The translations under genes and the position numbers were made by a program. 64,000 bases of DNA from an uncultured Pelagibacteraceae bacterium (GTDB lineage: Bacteria > Pseudomonadota > Alphaproteobacteria > Pelagibacterales > Pelagibacteraceae). Of this stretch, positions 1 to 8,342 are shown piece by piece (positions within the stretch are counted from its first letter, which is position 1; each line of letters starts with the position of its first letter). The stretch covers positions 62,001 to 126,000 of the forward strand of contig CACJLN010000002.1 of assembly GCA_902594255.1 (NCBI GenBank), in the 5' to 3' direction. Below the pieces are notes generated by a model, which searched no databases, was not told where the DNA came from, and worked only from the letters and a program-made list of their open reading frames with translations.

Positions 1-243
1 AAGCAACAAAAAGCTTTGATGAAAGCTGGTAAAGTTGCTGAGAAATACATGACAGCTCAAGTAGAAAACTTAGACAAAAAGTTTGAAGATGCTTATAAAG
101 CTGCAGGTGTAAAATTAGTATACATGGATGCAAAAGACCATGCTGCATGGGTAGAGATTGCAAAAAAATCTTCTCATAAGGCATTTGCTGATAAAGTTCC
201 AGGTGGCGATAAGCTAATGGAAATGGCTTTAGCAGTTAAATAA
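1..243 (+). CDS. TRAP transporter substrate-binding protein DctP, C-terminal fragment (5' truncated by window edge)
   Basis: Frame is open from base 1 to the stop at 243; followed by dctQ and dctM genes. Confidence 0.75.
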   Translation, partial: KQQKALMKAGKVAEKYMTAQVENLDKKFEDAYKAAGVKLVYMDAKDHAAWVEIAKKSSHKAFADKVPGGDKLMEMALAVK

Positions 244-257
244 AATAATATATAAAG

Positions 258-294
258 AACCCCTATTTATTCTTATTAAATAGGGGTTTTTTTA
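258..294 (+). terminator. Intrinsic terminator/attenuator between dctP and dctQ
   Basis: AACCCCTATTTA (258-269) / TAAATAGGGGTT (277-288), 12-bp perfect stem, followed by T run. Confidence 0.85.
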
Positions 295-788
295 TGAAAA
301 AAAAGTATCTTCAATTTTGTGATCTAATAGCTAAAGCATGTGGTGCTTTTGCTGTATTAGCATTGCTATTATCAATCTTAGTAATCGTTGAACTTGTTTT
401 TGAAAGATATTTTTTTCAAAGAGCAATTACATGGCAAACAGAACTTGTAACTATGTTGTTAGTTGCTTCAACTTTTATAGGAAGTGTATACGTCCTAAGC
501 GAAAAAGCTCATGTTAGCATGGAATGGATTTACGATTTTTTATCAAAAAAAAATATAATTAGATTAAAAATATTTACATCTTCTATAAGTTTATTATTTT
601 TTCTAATTTTATTTTATTTTGGATTCTTGATGTTCGAAGAAGCATTTACTAAAAATTATTCAACAGGAACTGTTTGGGATCCACCTCTATGGATACCATA
701 TTCATCAATGATGTTAGGGGCTTTATTAATGATATTACAGTATATCGCAGAAATTATAAAATTAACTGATGAAGAGGATTTTAAATAA
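294..788 (+). CDS. TRAP transporter small permease (DctQ)
   Basis: 4-TM small protein directly upstream of DctM; typical ITWQTELV motif. Confidence 0.85.
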   Translation: MKKKYLQFCDLIAKACGAFAVLALLLSILVIVELVFERYFFQRAITWQTELVTMLLVASTFIGSVYVLSEKAHVSMEWIYDFLSKKNIIRLKIFTSSISLLFFLILFYFGFLMFEEAFTKNYSTGTVWDPPLWIPYSSMMLGALLMILQYIAEIIKLTDEEDFK

Positions 789-2120
789 ATGGATCCACTT
801 ATAATAGCGTTAATTGTTGCAGTTTTTACTTTATTGGTACTTTTTTCAGGAATTCCAATCGCTTTTGGTTTGAGTTTTGTTTCGATAGCTTTGTTAGTAA
901 CATTTGAGGGTTTTCAAATGCTTGATGTATTCGCTGAAACATTTTTTGCTGGATTAAACTCATTTGTTTTACTTTCTATACCAATGTTTATTTTAATGGG
1001 TATGGCTGTTGCTAACTCACCTGCAGGCAAAGATTTATATACAGGGTTAGATAGATGGCTTTGGAGAGTGCCAGGTGGATTAGTAATTTCAAATATTGGA
1101 GCATGTTCAATCTTTGCAGCATTAAGTGGATCTAGCCCAGCAACTTGTGCAGCAATTGGTACAATGGGAATACCAGAAATGAGGAAAAGAGGTTATTCTG
1201 ACCAGATCGCAACAGGAACTATTGCAGCTGGTGGAACTTTAGGAGTTTTAATTCCTCCAAGTATTGTTTTAATAGTTTATGGAATTGCAACAGGGACATC
1301 AATTGGTAGATTATTTTTATGTGGTCTTGTACCCGGCTTCATGTTGGCAGGAATGTTTGCAATTTGGGCACTTATTCATAGTTATTTCATTGATAAAGAT
1401 GCAGCAAAAGCTTTGAGAAACAGAGTTAGACCAACCCTAAAAGAAAAACTTGAGGTATTACCAAGAATTCTTCCTTTCTTGGCGATTATAGCTGGTGTTT
1501 TATATGTGCTTTATGGAGGAGTTGCTACACCGTCTGAGGCATCTGGAGTGGGAGCGTTCTTAGTTTTTGTGTTAATTGCCGTAGTATATAAAATTTATCA
1601 ACCAAGTAAAATTTGGAACATTGTTAAAGTTTCGATGAAAGAAAGTGTGATGATAATGTTTATCATTGCTGCATCATATCTTTTTGCTTTTACTCTCTCG
1701 CAGCTTTATGTAACCCAATCTTTGGCACAAAGTATGGTTGAATTAAGCTCAAATAAATGGGTCGTATTTATTTTAATTAATATTTTTCTTTTGATCGCTG
1801 GTTTCTTTTTACCTCCAGTCGCTGTTATTGTAATGACTTCAGCAATTTTATTACCAGTAATAACCACATTAGGTTTTGATCCTTACTGGTTCGCTATCGT
1901 ATTTACAATTAATATGGAGATTGGTTTAATAACACCACCAGTTGGATTAAATCTTTATATTATTAAAGGAATTACCCCAGATGTTAGTTTATCAGAAATT
2001 TTAAAAGGATCTATACCATTTATGATAATTATGGCTTTAGCCATAGTAATCCTATGTATTTTTCCTGAGATTGTTACATGGTTGCCTGATAAAATAATGG
2101 GTAAAGATCTTGGATTTTAA
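789..2120 (+). CDS. TRAP transporter large permease (DctM)
   Basis: GGTLGVLIPPSI and ITPPVGLN motifs of DctM. Confidence 0.92.
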   Translation: MDPLIIALIVAVFTLLVLFSGIPIAFGLSFVSIALLVTFEGFQMLDVFAETFFAGLNSFVLLSIPMFILMGMAVANSPAGKDLYTGLDRWLWRVPGGLVISNIGACSIFAALSGSSPATCAAIGTMGIPEMRKRGYSDQIATGTIAAGGTLGVLIPPSIVLIVYGIATGTSIGRLFLCGLVPGFMLAGMFAIWALIHSYFIDKDAAKALRNRVRPTLKEKLEVLPRILPFLAIIAGVLYVLYGGVATPSEASGVGAFLVFVLIAVVYKIYQPSKIWNIVKVSMKESVMIMFIIAASYLFAFTLSQLYVTQSLAQSMVELSSNKWVVFILINIFLLIAGFFLPPVAVIVMTSAILLPVITTLGFDPYWFAIVFTINMEIGLITPPVGLNLYIIKGITPDVSLSEILKGSIPFMIIMALAIVILCIFPEIVTWLPDKIMGKDLGF

Positions 2121-3114
2121 AAAAAAAATAAATAGAAAAATATCTGTTGCTCCAATGATGGATTGCACTGACAGACACGATCGTTTCTTTTTAAGACTGA
2201 TGAGCAAAAATGTAATGCTTTATACGGAGATGGTTGCTACAAAATCAGCAATTCATGGAGATAGAACAAAAATTTTATCTTATAGTCCTGAGGAAAAACC
2301 TTTGGCGTTACAAGTGGGTGGATCAAATGAGGAAGAATTGGCGGAAGTGGCTAAAATAGCAGAGGATATGGGCTATGACGAAATAAATATTAATCTTGGT
2401 TGCCCTAGTAAAAAAGTTCAAAAAAATAAGTTTGGAGCATGTTTAATGAAGGAACCAGATTTAGTTGCTGAATGTATCAATTCAATGGTTAATGCATGTA
2501 AAATCCCGGTTACAGCCAAAACTCGAATTGGTTTCGACAATACCGAAGAGCTTGATTATTTGAACAATTTTATTCATAAGATGAGAGATGCTGGTGCAAA
2601 AACTTTCATTTTGCATGCTAGAAAAGCAATATTAACTGGTTTATCGCCAAAGCAAAATTTGAGTATTCCCAAATTAAATTACAAAATGGTTTATGATATT
2701 AAAAAAGAAAATTCTAACTTAGAAATCATCATAAATGGTGGAATTACGAAAATTGAGGAGATTAAGAGTCATTTAAAATATTGTGATGGCGTAATGATTG
2801 GAAGATCAATTTATCAAAATCCTTATTCTTTAATAGAAATTGAAAAAGAAATTTTTAAAACAAAAAAAAATCCCACAAGAGAACAAGTCGTAGAAAAACT
2901 TTTAGAGTATGTTGATAAGGAAGTAAAATTAGGAACAAAAGTGAATCATATTATGAGACATACTGTGGGTTTATATCATGGACAAATTGGTTCAAAAAAA
3001 TGGAAAAGATATTTAAGTGATAATATGATGGCAAGAGACTCTGATTTTCAGAAAGCTAAGCATATTATGACTATTGTTCAGAATAATGAAAAAGCCAATC
3101 AAATGAGCCCATAA
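2110..3114 (+). CDS. dusA: tRNA-dihydrouridine synthase (DusA-like), TTG start overlapping dctM
   Basis: APMMDCTDRHDRFF, NLGCPS, NGGI motifs. Confidence 0.88.
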   Translation: MDFKKKINRKISVAPMMDCTDRHDRFFLRLMSKNVMLYTEMVATKSAIHGDRTKILSYSPEEKPLALQVGGSNEEELAEVAKIAEDMGYDEININLGCPSKKVQKNKFGACLMKEPDLVAECINSMVNACKIPVTAKTRIGFDNTEELDYLNNFIHKMRDAGAKTFILHARKAILTGLSPKQNLSIPKLNYKMVYDIKKENSNLEIIINGGITKIEEIKSHLKYCDGVMIGRSIYQNPYSLIEIEKEIFKTKKNPTREQVVEKLLEYVDKEVKLGTKVNHIMRHTVGLYHGQIGSKKWKRYLSDNMMARDSDFQKAKHIMTIVQNNEKANQMSP

Positions 3115-3950
3115 TGGAAGTTGTTAATTCAGGAGAATTACTAAATCTTTTGTTAGTCTTAGCTGCGGCCGCAGCAGTTGCAGGATTTATGGCAGGTTTG
3201 TTAGGTGTTGGTGGTGGTATCATTATGGTTCCAGCTTTATACTATGCTTTCACAGTTTTAGATTTTGATATTGTTACTAGAATGCATTTATCTGTTGGAA
3301 CATCTTTAGCAATAATTATCCCAACATCTATAATATCTACAAGAACTCATATGGAGTATAATGCAGTTGATTTTAAAATGGTAAAATCATTTGGAATTTT
3401 TATTCTTTTAGGTGTTATCAGTGGAACATTTTTAGCTGTAAATTTAAAAACTCCTACCTTAGTTTTATTTTTCTCAATATTTGCGTTTATTGTTGGATTA
3501 TTTTTTATTTTTGTTAGAGAAAAACTCATGCAAAATCCAAAAAAGATTTCAAATTTTGTAAAAAACATATCAGGTGTAATTATTGGCTTCATATCTGTTC
3601 CGCTTGGAATTGGGGGAGGATCTTTGATGGTACCGTTTATGAGAACTTTCGGTTATGATATAAGAAAATCTATAGGCACAGCTGCAGCGGTTGGTTTTCT
3701 GATTGCTTTAAGTGGGACTATCACAATGATGATAGGTGGAAATATAATTGATAACGTTAAATCGCCATTTAGTTTAGGATATATAAACATATTAGGTTTT
3801 ATTGTATTTGTTCCTGTGACGATGATTATGGCTAGAATTGGAGCAAAAGCAGTGTATAAAATCAATAAAACTTTGTTAAGTAAAATCTTTGGAACATTTT
3901 TAATTATTGTCTCTATTAGATCATTCGTGGAATATTTAACAATAAACTAA
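3114..3950 (+). CDS. TauE/SafE family sulfite/anion exporter
   Basis: GLLGVGGGIIMVPALYY and PLGIGGGSLMVP repeats. Confidence 0.88.
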   Translation: MEVVNSGELLNLLLVLAAAAAVAGFMAGLLGVGGGIIMVPALYYAFTVLDFDIVTRMHLSVGTSLAIIIPTSIISTRTHMEYNAVDFKMVKSFGIFILLGVISGTFLAVNLKTPTLVLFFSIFAFIVGLFFIFVREKLMQNPKKISNFVKNISGVIIGFISVPLGIGGGSLMVPFMRTFGYDIRKSIGTAAAVGFLIALSGTITMMIGGNIIDNVKSPFSLGYINILGFIVFVPVTMIMARIGAKAVYKINKTLLSKIFGTFLIIVSIRSFVEYLTIN

Positions 3951-3982
3951 AGAGACAAGACAATGATACATTTGAGTATATC

Positions 3983-5287
3983 ATGTTTAATTTAAAAGAG
4001 ATAATTTCATCAATCGCCGATGCAGGTCAAAAGTTATTCAAAAAAAGTGTAGTAAAAAAAAATAATTTAGACTCAATCATTTCACTGTGTGATGATTTAA
4101 TTTCGAATAAAGGTGCTGCATTTGGTATTACTGTAGCAAGAGATATTACTGATTTATACCATACGTTAACCCCAGAAAATAAATTATTATTTTTTAAAAA
4201 GATAAATGAAAAATATAAACCTAATCATACCAAGGTAAATGAAGCTATAAATGCATATAAAGAAAAACAAGACGACAAGAATCTTTTTAATTTATTTGTA
4301 GTTACTGAGGGTAGAAGAAGAGAACTTTTTAGAAGAATGAATATGTCACCTAACGGGATTTCAACAATTGTTACTTTAAGAGAAGATTTGTTAAAAATTT
4401 TAAAAGACAATCAAGAGTTAAAACCTCTTGATGATGATTTGCGCGAATTATTTAAATCCTGGTTTAACCCAGGCTTCCTTAAGCTGCATAAAGTGACATG
4501 GAATACTAAAGCCGCAGTTTTAGAAAAAATTATGAAATATGAAAGAGTTCATGAAATAAAGAATATGGACGAGCTTAAACGAAGACTGGGTGAAGATAGG
4601 AGATTTTTTTCTTATTTTCATCCAGCACTAGAGGATGAGCCAATAATTTTTGTACAAGTAGCTTTAACTAATGGGTTAGGTAAATCTATTCAAGAAATAA
4701 TGAAACCAAGAACAGAGGGAGAAAAAAAATATGACACAGCAACTTTTTATTCAATAAGCAATTGTCAACAAGGTCTTGAAAGAGTAACTCTTGGAAACTT
4801 TTTAATCAAAAGAGTTGTTTTTGAAATTCAGGAAGAATTGCCAAATATTAAAAATTTCGGCACTCTTTCACCAATAATTGGATTTAGGAATTGGTTTTCT
4901 TATTTAGAGGATAATAAAATTAAAAATATCGTCGGTCAAAAATTTTTTGAAAATGTAATTTTCTTAAGATCATCTGATTTAAAAATTGGTGATAAAAGAA
5001 TTATAGATAATAAAGATGTTATAATAAAATTAGTAGCTCATTATTTAATAAATGAAAAAAATAAGAAAAATCTTCCGATAAATGATGTTTGTAGATTTCA
5101 TTTAGGTAATGGAGCTATAATAGAGGATATAGTTATTAACGCAAATGTATCGGACGTAGGTTTTAATAGATCATTTGGAGTTATGGTCAATTATCTTTAT
5201 GAGCTTAAAAACATAGAAAAAAATCATGAGGATTACATAAACAATAAAAAGATAATTATTTCAGAAAAATTGAAGAAAAAGTTATAA
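3983..5287 (+). CDS. mcd: Malonyl-CoA decarboxylase
   Basis: FHPALEDEPIIFVQVAL, FYSISNCQQGLERVTLGNFLIK and FHLGNGA motifs of MCD. Confidence 0.9.
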   Translation: MFNLKEIISSIADAGQKLFKKSVVKKNNLDSIISLCDDLISNKGAAFGITVARDITDLYHTLTPENKLLFFKKINEKYKPNHTKVNEAINAYKEKQDDKNLFNLFVVTEGRRRELFRRMNMSPNGISTIVTLREDLLKILKDNQELKPLDDDLRELFKSWFNPGFLKLHKVTWNTKAAVLEKIMKYERVHEIKNMDELKRRLGEDRRFFSYFHPALEDEPIIFVQVALTNGLGKSIQEIMKPRTEGEKKYDTATFYSISNCQQGLERVTLGNFLIKRVVFEIQEELPNIKNFGTLSPIIGFRNWFSYLEDNKIKNIVGQKFFENVIFLRSSDLKIGDKRIIDNKDVIIKLVAHYLINEKNKKNLPINDVCRFHLGNGAIIEDIVINANVSDVGFNRSFGVMVNYLYELKNIEKNHEDYINNKKIIISEKLKKKL

Positions 5288-5503
5288 ATTTTTTTCTTTA
5301 TTTAAATCTGTGCCCCATTTTATTTTATTCCAAATTCTTTCGTGAAAATAATAAAAAAATAAAGGAATTATTGATCCAATCCCAAGGACTCCAGCAACTT
5401 TTATTGAACCAGTAAAAATATAGCCAAATATCATCCAATAAACAAAGATTAAAAATCTCCACGAAAAAGTTTTTGCTACTGATCTAATTTTTTTATCAGC
5501 CAT
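5282..5503 (-). CDS. DUF2061 family small membrane protein
   Basis: RSVAKTFSWRFLIFVYWMI...HERIWNKIKWG motif pattern. Confidence 0.8.
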   Translation of the reverse strand: MADKKIRSVAKTFSWRFLIFVYWMIFGYIFTGSIKVAGVLGIGSIIPLFFYYFHERIWNKIKWGTDLNKEKNL

Positions 5504-5538
5504 TGAAAGATTTCTTGATTAATTAAATCTCAATTCCA

Positions 5539-5580
5539 AAAAAAAGAGGTGACTTCAGTCTCCCTCCATCACCTCAATTG
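5539..5580 (-). terminator. Putative terminator with a large loop, downstream of pgm
   Basis: GAGGTGA (5546-5552)/TCACCTC (5569-5575), 16-nt loop, U-run on the minus strand. Confidence 0.5.
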
Positions 5581-5757
5581 ATTTTTTAATTGATTCTCAA
5601 AATTTTTTTTAACACTTATTAGTTGTATTTAAAGTTTATTAAACTTACTTTAAAGATATGAAATTGTTTTGAGCCTTAAATATTGTAAGGTTTTTGAAAT
5701 CCTAAAGAAAATTTCACACTTGATACAAAAATTAAACAAATCTGTTTAACGTAAAAA

Positions 5758-7212
5758 CTAAATTTTTTGGTCGTATTCACCAATTTTACCAGTCTTTTGA
5801 AGTAATCCATCAATGAAATCAAATATTTTTTTCTTTCTTTCATCTGATGTAGGACTTTCAGCAACGACGACCAATGAAGGTTTGTTTGAAGAGGCTCTAA
5901 TTAAACCCCATGAGCCATCTGAGAAAGAAAACCTTACTCCATTAACTGTTAATACTTCATTAATTTCTTGACTATCAATAAGAATTTTATCCTCTTTAAT
6001 TTTCTGGACTTCTCTCACAAGATCCTCAACAACTTTATATTTTTCTTCATCTTTACAGAAAGGAGCCATTGTTGGTGTTTGGTAAGTTTTTGGTAATTCA
6101 CTTATAATTTCATTCATCTTTTTATTTTGATTATTTAATAAATGACAAACCTGGATCGCAGAATTTATCCCATCATCATACCCATATCCTAAGGGCTTAT
6201 TAAAAAAGAAATGACCGCTTTTTTCAAATCCAGCAAGCGCCTTTTCATGATTTACTTTTCTTTTGATGTGTGAATGTCCTGTTTTCCAATATATTGTCTC
6301 ACAATTATTATTCTTCAAAACTTCATCCGTTGAATAAAGACCAGTTGATTTTACATCAACTACAAATTTAGAATTTTTATGGTTTGGTGCTAAATTTCTT
6401 GCAATTAATAACCCTATTTTATCTGAAAAAATCTCGTTTCCTTGATCATCAATTACCCCAACTCTATCACCATCTCCATCAAAACCAAATCCAATATCAG
6501 CATTATTATCTTTTACTGCTTTTGCTATAGCATGTAACATTTCTAAATCTTCTGGATTTGGATTGTATTTTGGAAAAGTCCAATCTAATTCACAATCAAG
6601 TTCTATTACTTCACAACCGATCCCTCTTAAAATATCAGGAGCAAAAACTCCAGCTGTACCATTTCCACACGCAACAACAGTCTTGATTTTTTTTCGTATC
6701 TGATTCTTTTCAATTAAATCTTGTTTATAGATTTTATCAAAATTTTTAATTTGTTTTTCGTTTCCAATTCCACTTAGGAATTTTTCATTTAGAGTAATTT
6801 CTTTTAATTCCTTCATTTCATCTGGTGCATGTGTTAATCCTTTTTGAATTCCCATTTTTACACCTGTCCAACCATTTTCATTATGACTAGCCGTTACCAT
6901 CGCAACCGCATCAGTATTTAATTCAAATTGTGCAAAATAAACCATTGGAGATAATGATAATCCAACATCTTCCACGTTGCAGCCTGTTGATTTTAAACCC
7001 TCTTTGAGAGCAGTTTTAATTTCTTCACTGTAAGATCTATAATCATGACCAACGACAATTCTTGGATTATTTTTTTTCGTGTGTTTAATGATTTGGGATC
7101 CTAAACCTTTTCCTAAATTTTTAATACCAGCTTTGTTGATATCTTTTTTATATATCCACCTAGCATCATATTCTCGAAAACCAAATTTATCTATTAAAAC
7201 TTTATCATTCAT
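5758..7212 (-). CDS. Phosphomannomutase/phosphoglucomutase
   Basis: VTASHNENGWTG and GFDGDGDRVG motifs. Confidence 0.93.
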   Translation of the reverse strand: MNDKVLIDKFGFREYDARWIYKKDINKAGIKNLGKGLGSQIIKHTKKNNPRIVVGHDYRSYSEEIKTALKEGLKSTGCNVEDVGLSLSPMVYFAQFELNTDAVAMVTASHNENGWTGVKMGIQKGLTHAPDEMKELKEITLNEKFLSGIGNEKQIKNFDKIYKQDLIEKNQIRKKIKTVVACGNGTAGVFAPDILRGIGCEVIELDCELDWTFPKYNPNPEDLEMLHAIAKAVKDNNADIGFGFDGDGDRVGVIDDQGNEIFSDKIGLLIARNLAPNHKNSKFVVDVKSTGLYSTDEVLKNNNCETIYWKTGHSHIKRKVNHEKALAGFEKSGHFFFNKPLGYGYDDGINSAIQVCHLLNNQNKKMNEIISELPKTYQTPTMAPFCKDEEKYKVVEDLVREVQKIKEDKILIDSQEINEVLTVNGVRFSFSDGSWGLIRASSNKPSLVVVAESPTSDERKKKIFDFIDGLLQKTGKIGEYDQKI

Positions 7213-7236
7213 ATATTTTAGTTGTCAGTATTCGTT

Positions 7237-8130
7237 TTAGTCAAACCATTCTTTAAATTTTACCTGGTTATCAGCAGAATTTAAATAATCTGGTAAATGA
7301 TGATTATCAATCTTTTTTAATTTATAATTAAAATTCCATCTTTCTTTATATTTTTCCTTATCAACAAAGTGATTAAAAAAAACTTCTTTATTATCAATTT
7401 TTTTTTGAAGATCATTAACGGTCATACCGCTCAACTCAAATTCATCATGATGTCCAAAATTAGTCAATTTTTCATAGAGTTTCTCAGCAGTCATTATATT
7501 TGTAAAGTGCCAACCCCCATCGTTTATTATTTCTAAATTTATATATCTTGTATTCGAAAAAAGTGTATCAATTCTCCAAAAAGGATACTTCTTATTTTTT
7601 AAATTCCTAAGCCACGACATAGAAACTAGGTTCTTTTTTTTTGCCGCTTTAGAGCCATACCATGGGATTAAATCATATAATAAATTTAACTTATAATAAA
7701 AGAATAATTGTTTAAAAATTATTATATTTTTGTTCGAATTTTTGAATTGTTTTGATTTTAGATTTGGTATTTCATCATTATCACTTAGTATTATTAGGTC
7801 ATTATCAGAGGCTTTATCTATTGCTTTGATCATATAGTCATATGAAAGATTTATTCTTTTTAAGCTATCTGATCTTTTTTCATGCGGTTTGGCTAAACCA
7901 TTTTTTAATCCTATTATATCCTCAGGTTCTTCATCTATGATTATATAAGAAATTTTATCTTTAAATTTAGGATAGTTGTTTATATCAAAATTAAGTTTTT
8001 TCTTTTTACCACTATGGGAAATAGTTGATTCACAAACAATGAATTTCTCAACATAATCGTTTAATATATTGAACCTCAAATCCATCATTAAATGCTCAGA
8101 ATAGAATGTAGTGCAATCAAAAATCTTCAT
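7237..8130 (-). CDS. Glycosyltransferase family 17 protein
   Basis: KIFDCTTFYSEHLMMDLRFNIL...FIVCESTISHSG and GGWHFTN motifs resemble GT17. Confidence 0.75.
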   Translation of the reverse strand: MKIFDCTTFYSEHLMMDLRFNILNDYVEKFIVCESTISHSGKKKKLNFDINNYPKFKDKISYIIIDEEPEDIIGLKNGLAKPHEKRSDSLKRINLSYDYMIKAIDKASDNDLIILSDNDEIPNLKSKQFKNSNKNIIIFKQLFFYYKLNLLYDLIPWYGSKAAKKKNLVSMSWLRNLKNKKYPFWRIDTLFSNTRYINLEIINDGGWHFTNIMTAEKLYEKLTNFGHHDEFELSGMTVNDLQKKIDNKEVFFNHFVDKEKYKERWNFNYKLKKIDNHHLPDYLNSADNQVKFKEWFD

Positions 8131-8237
8131 ATATTATTTTATTTATCACCTATTAGTCGTTTAGGGCTTTAATTTTAATATTGACTTACTTTATTTGTTA
8201 ATTTTATGTAATTTAATTGTTGATTTTTTTTTTCTAT

Positions 8238-8252
8238 GTTCTATAAATGTTC
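8238..8252. promoter_or_regulatory. GTTC-N7-GTTC element (alphaproteobacterial LexA-box-like) upstream of nrdA
   Basis: GTTC tataaat GTTC read directly. Confidence 0.35.
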
Positions 8253-8261
8253 TATTGATTT

Positions 8262-8309
8262 ACTGATTATATAGTATATTAATAATTTGTGCATACAACA
8301 TCTAGTTGT
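8262..8309. promoter_or_regulatory. Candidate tandem NrdR boxes upstream of nrdAB
   Basis: ACTGATTATATAGTAT (8262-8277) and ATACAACATCTAGTTG (8293-8308), 31 bp apart, each a partial match to the known NrdR consensus. Confidence 0.5.
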
Positions 8310-8342
8310 TTTAGCCAAAATAACAATTTATAATAATATTTT

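Noticed and set aside
3347-3592. Minus-strand ORF of 81 aa opposite TauE-type gene
   Set aside because: Antisense shadow of a well-supported membrane protein gene; low-complexity translation, no motif
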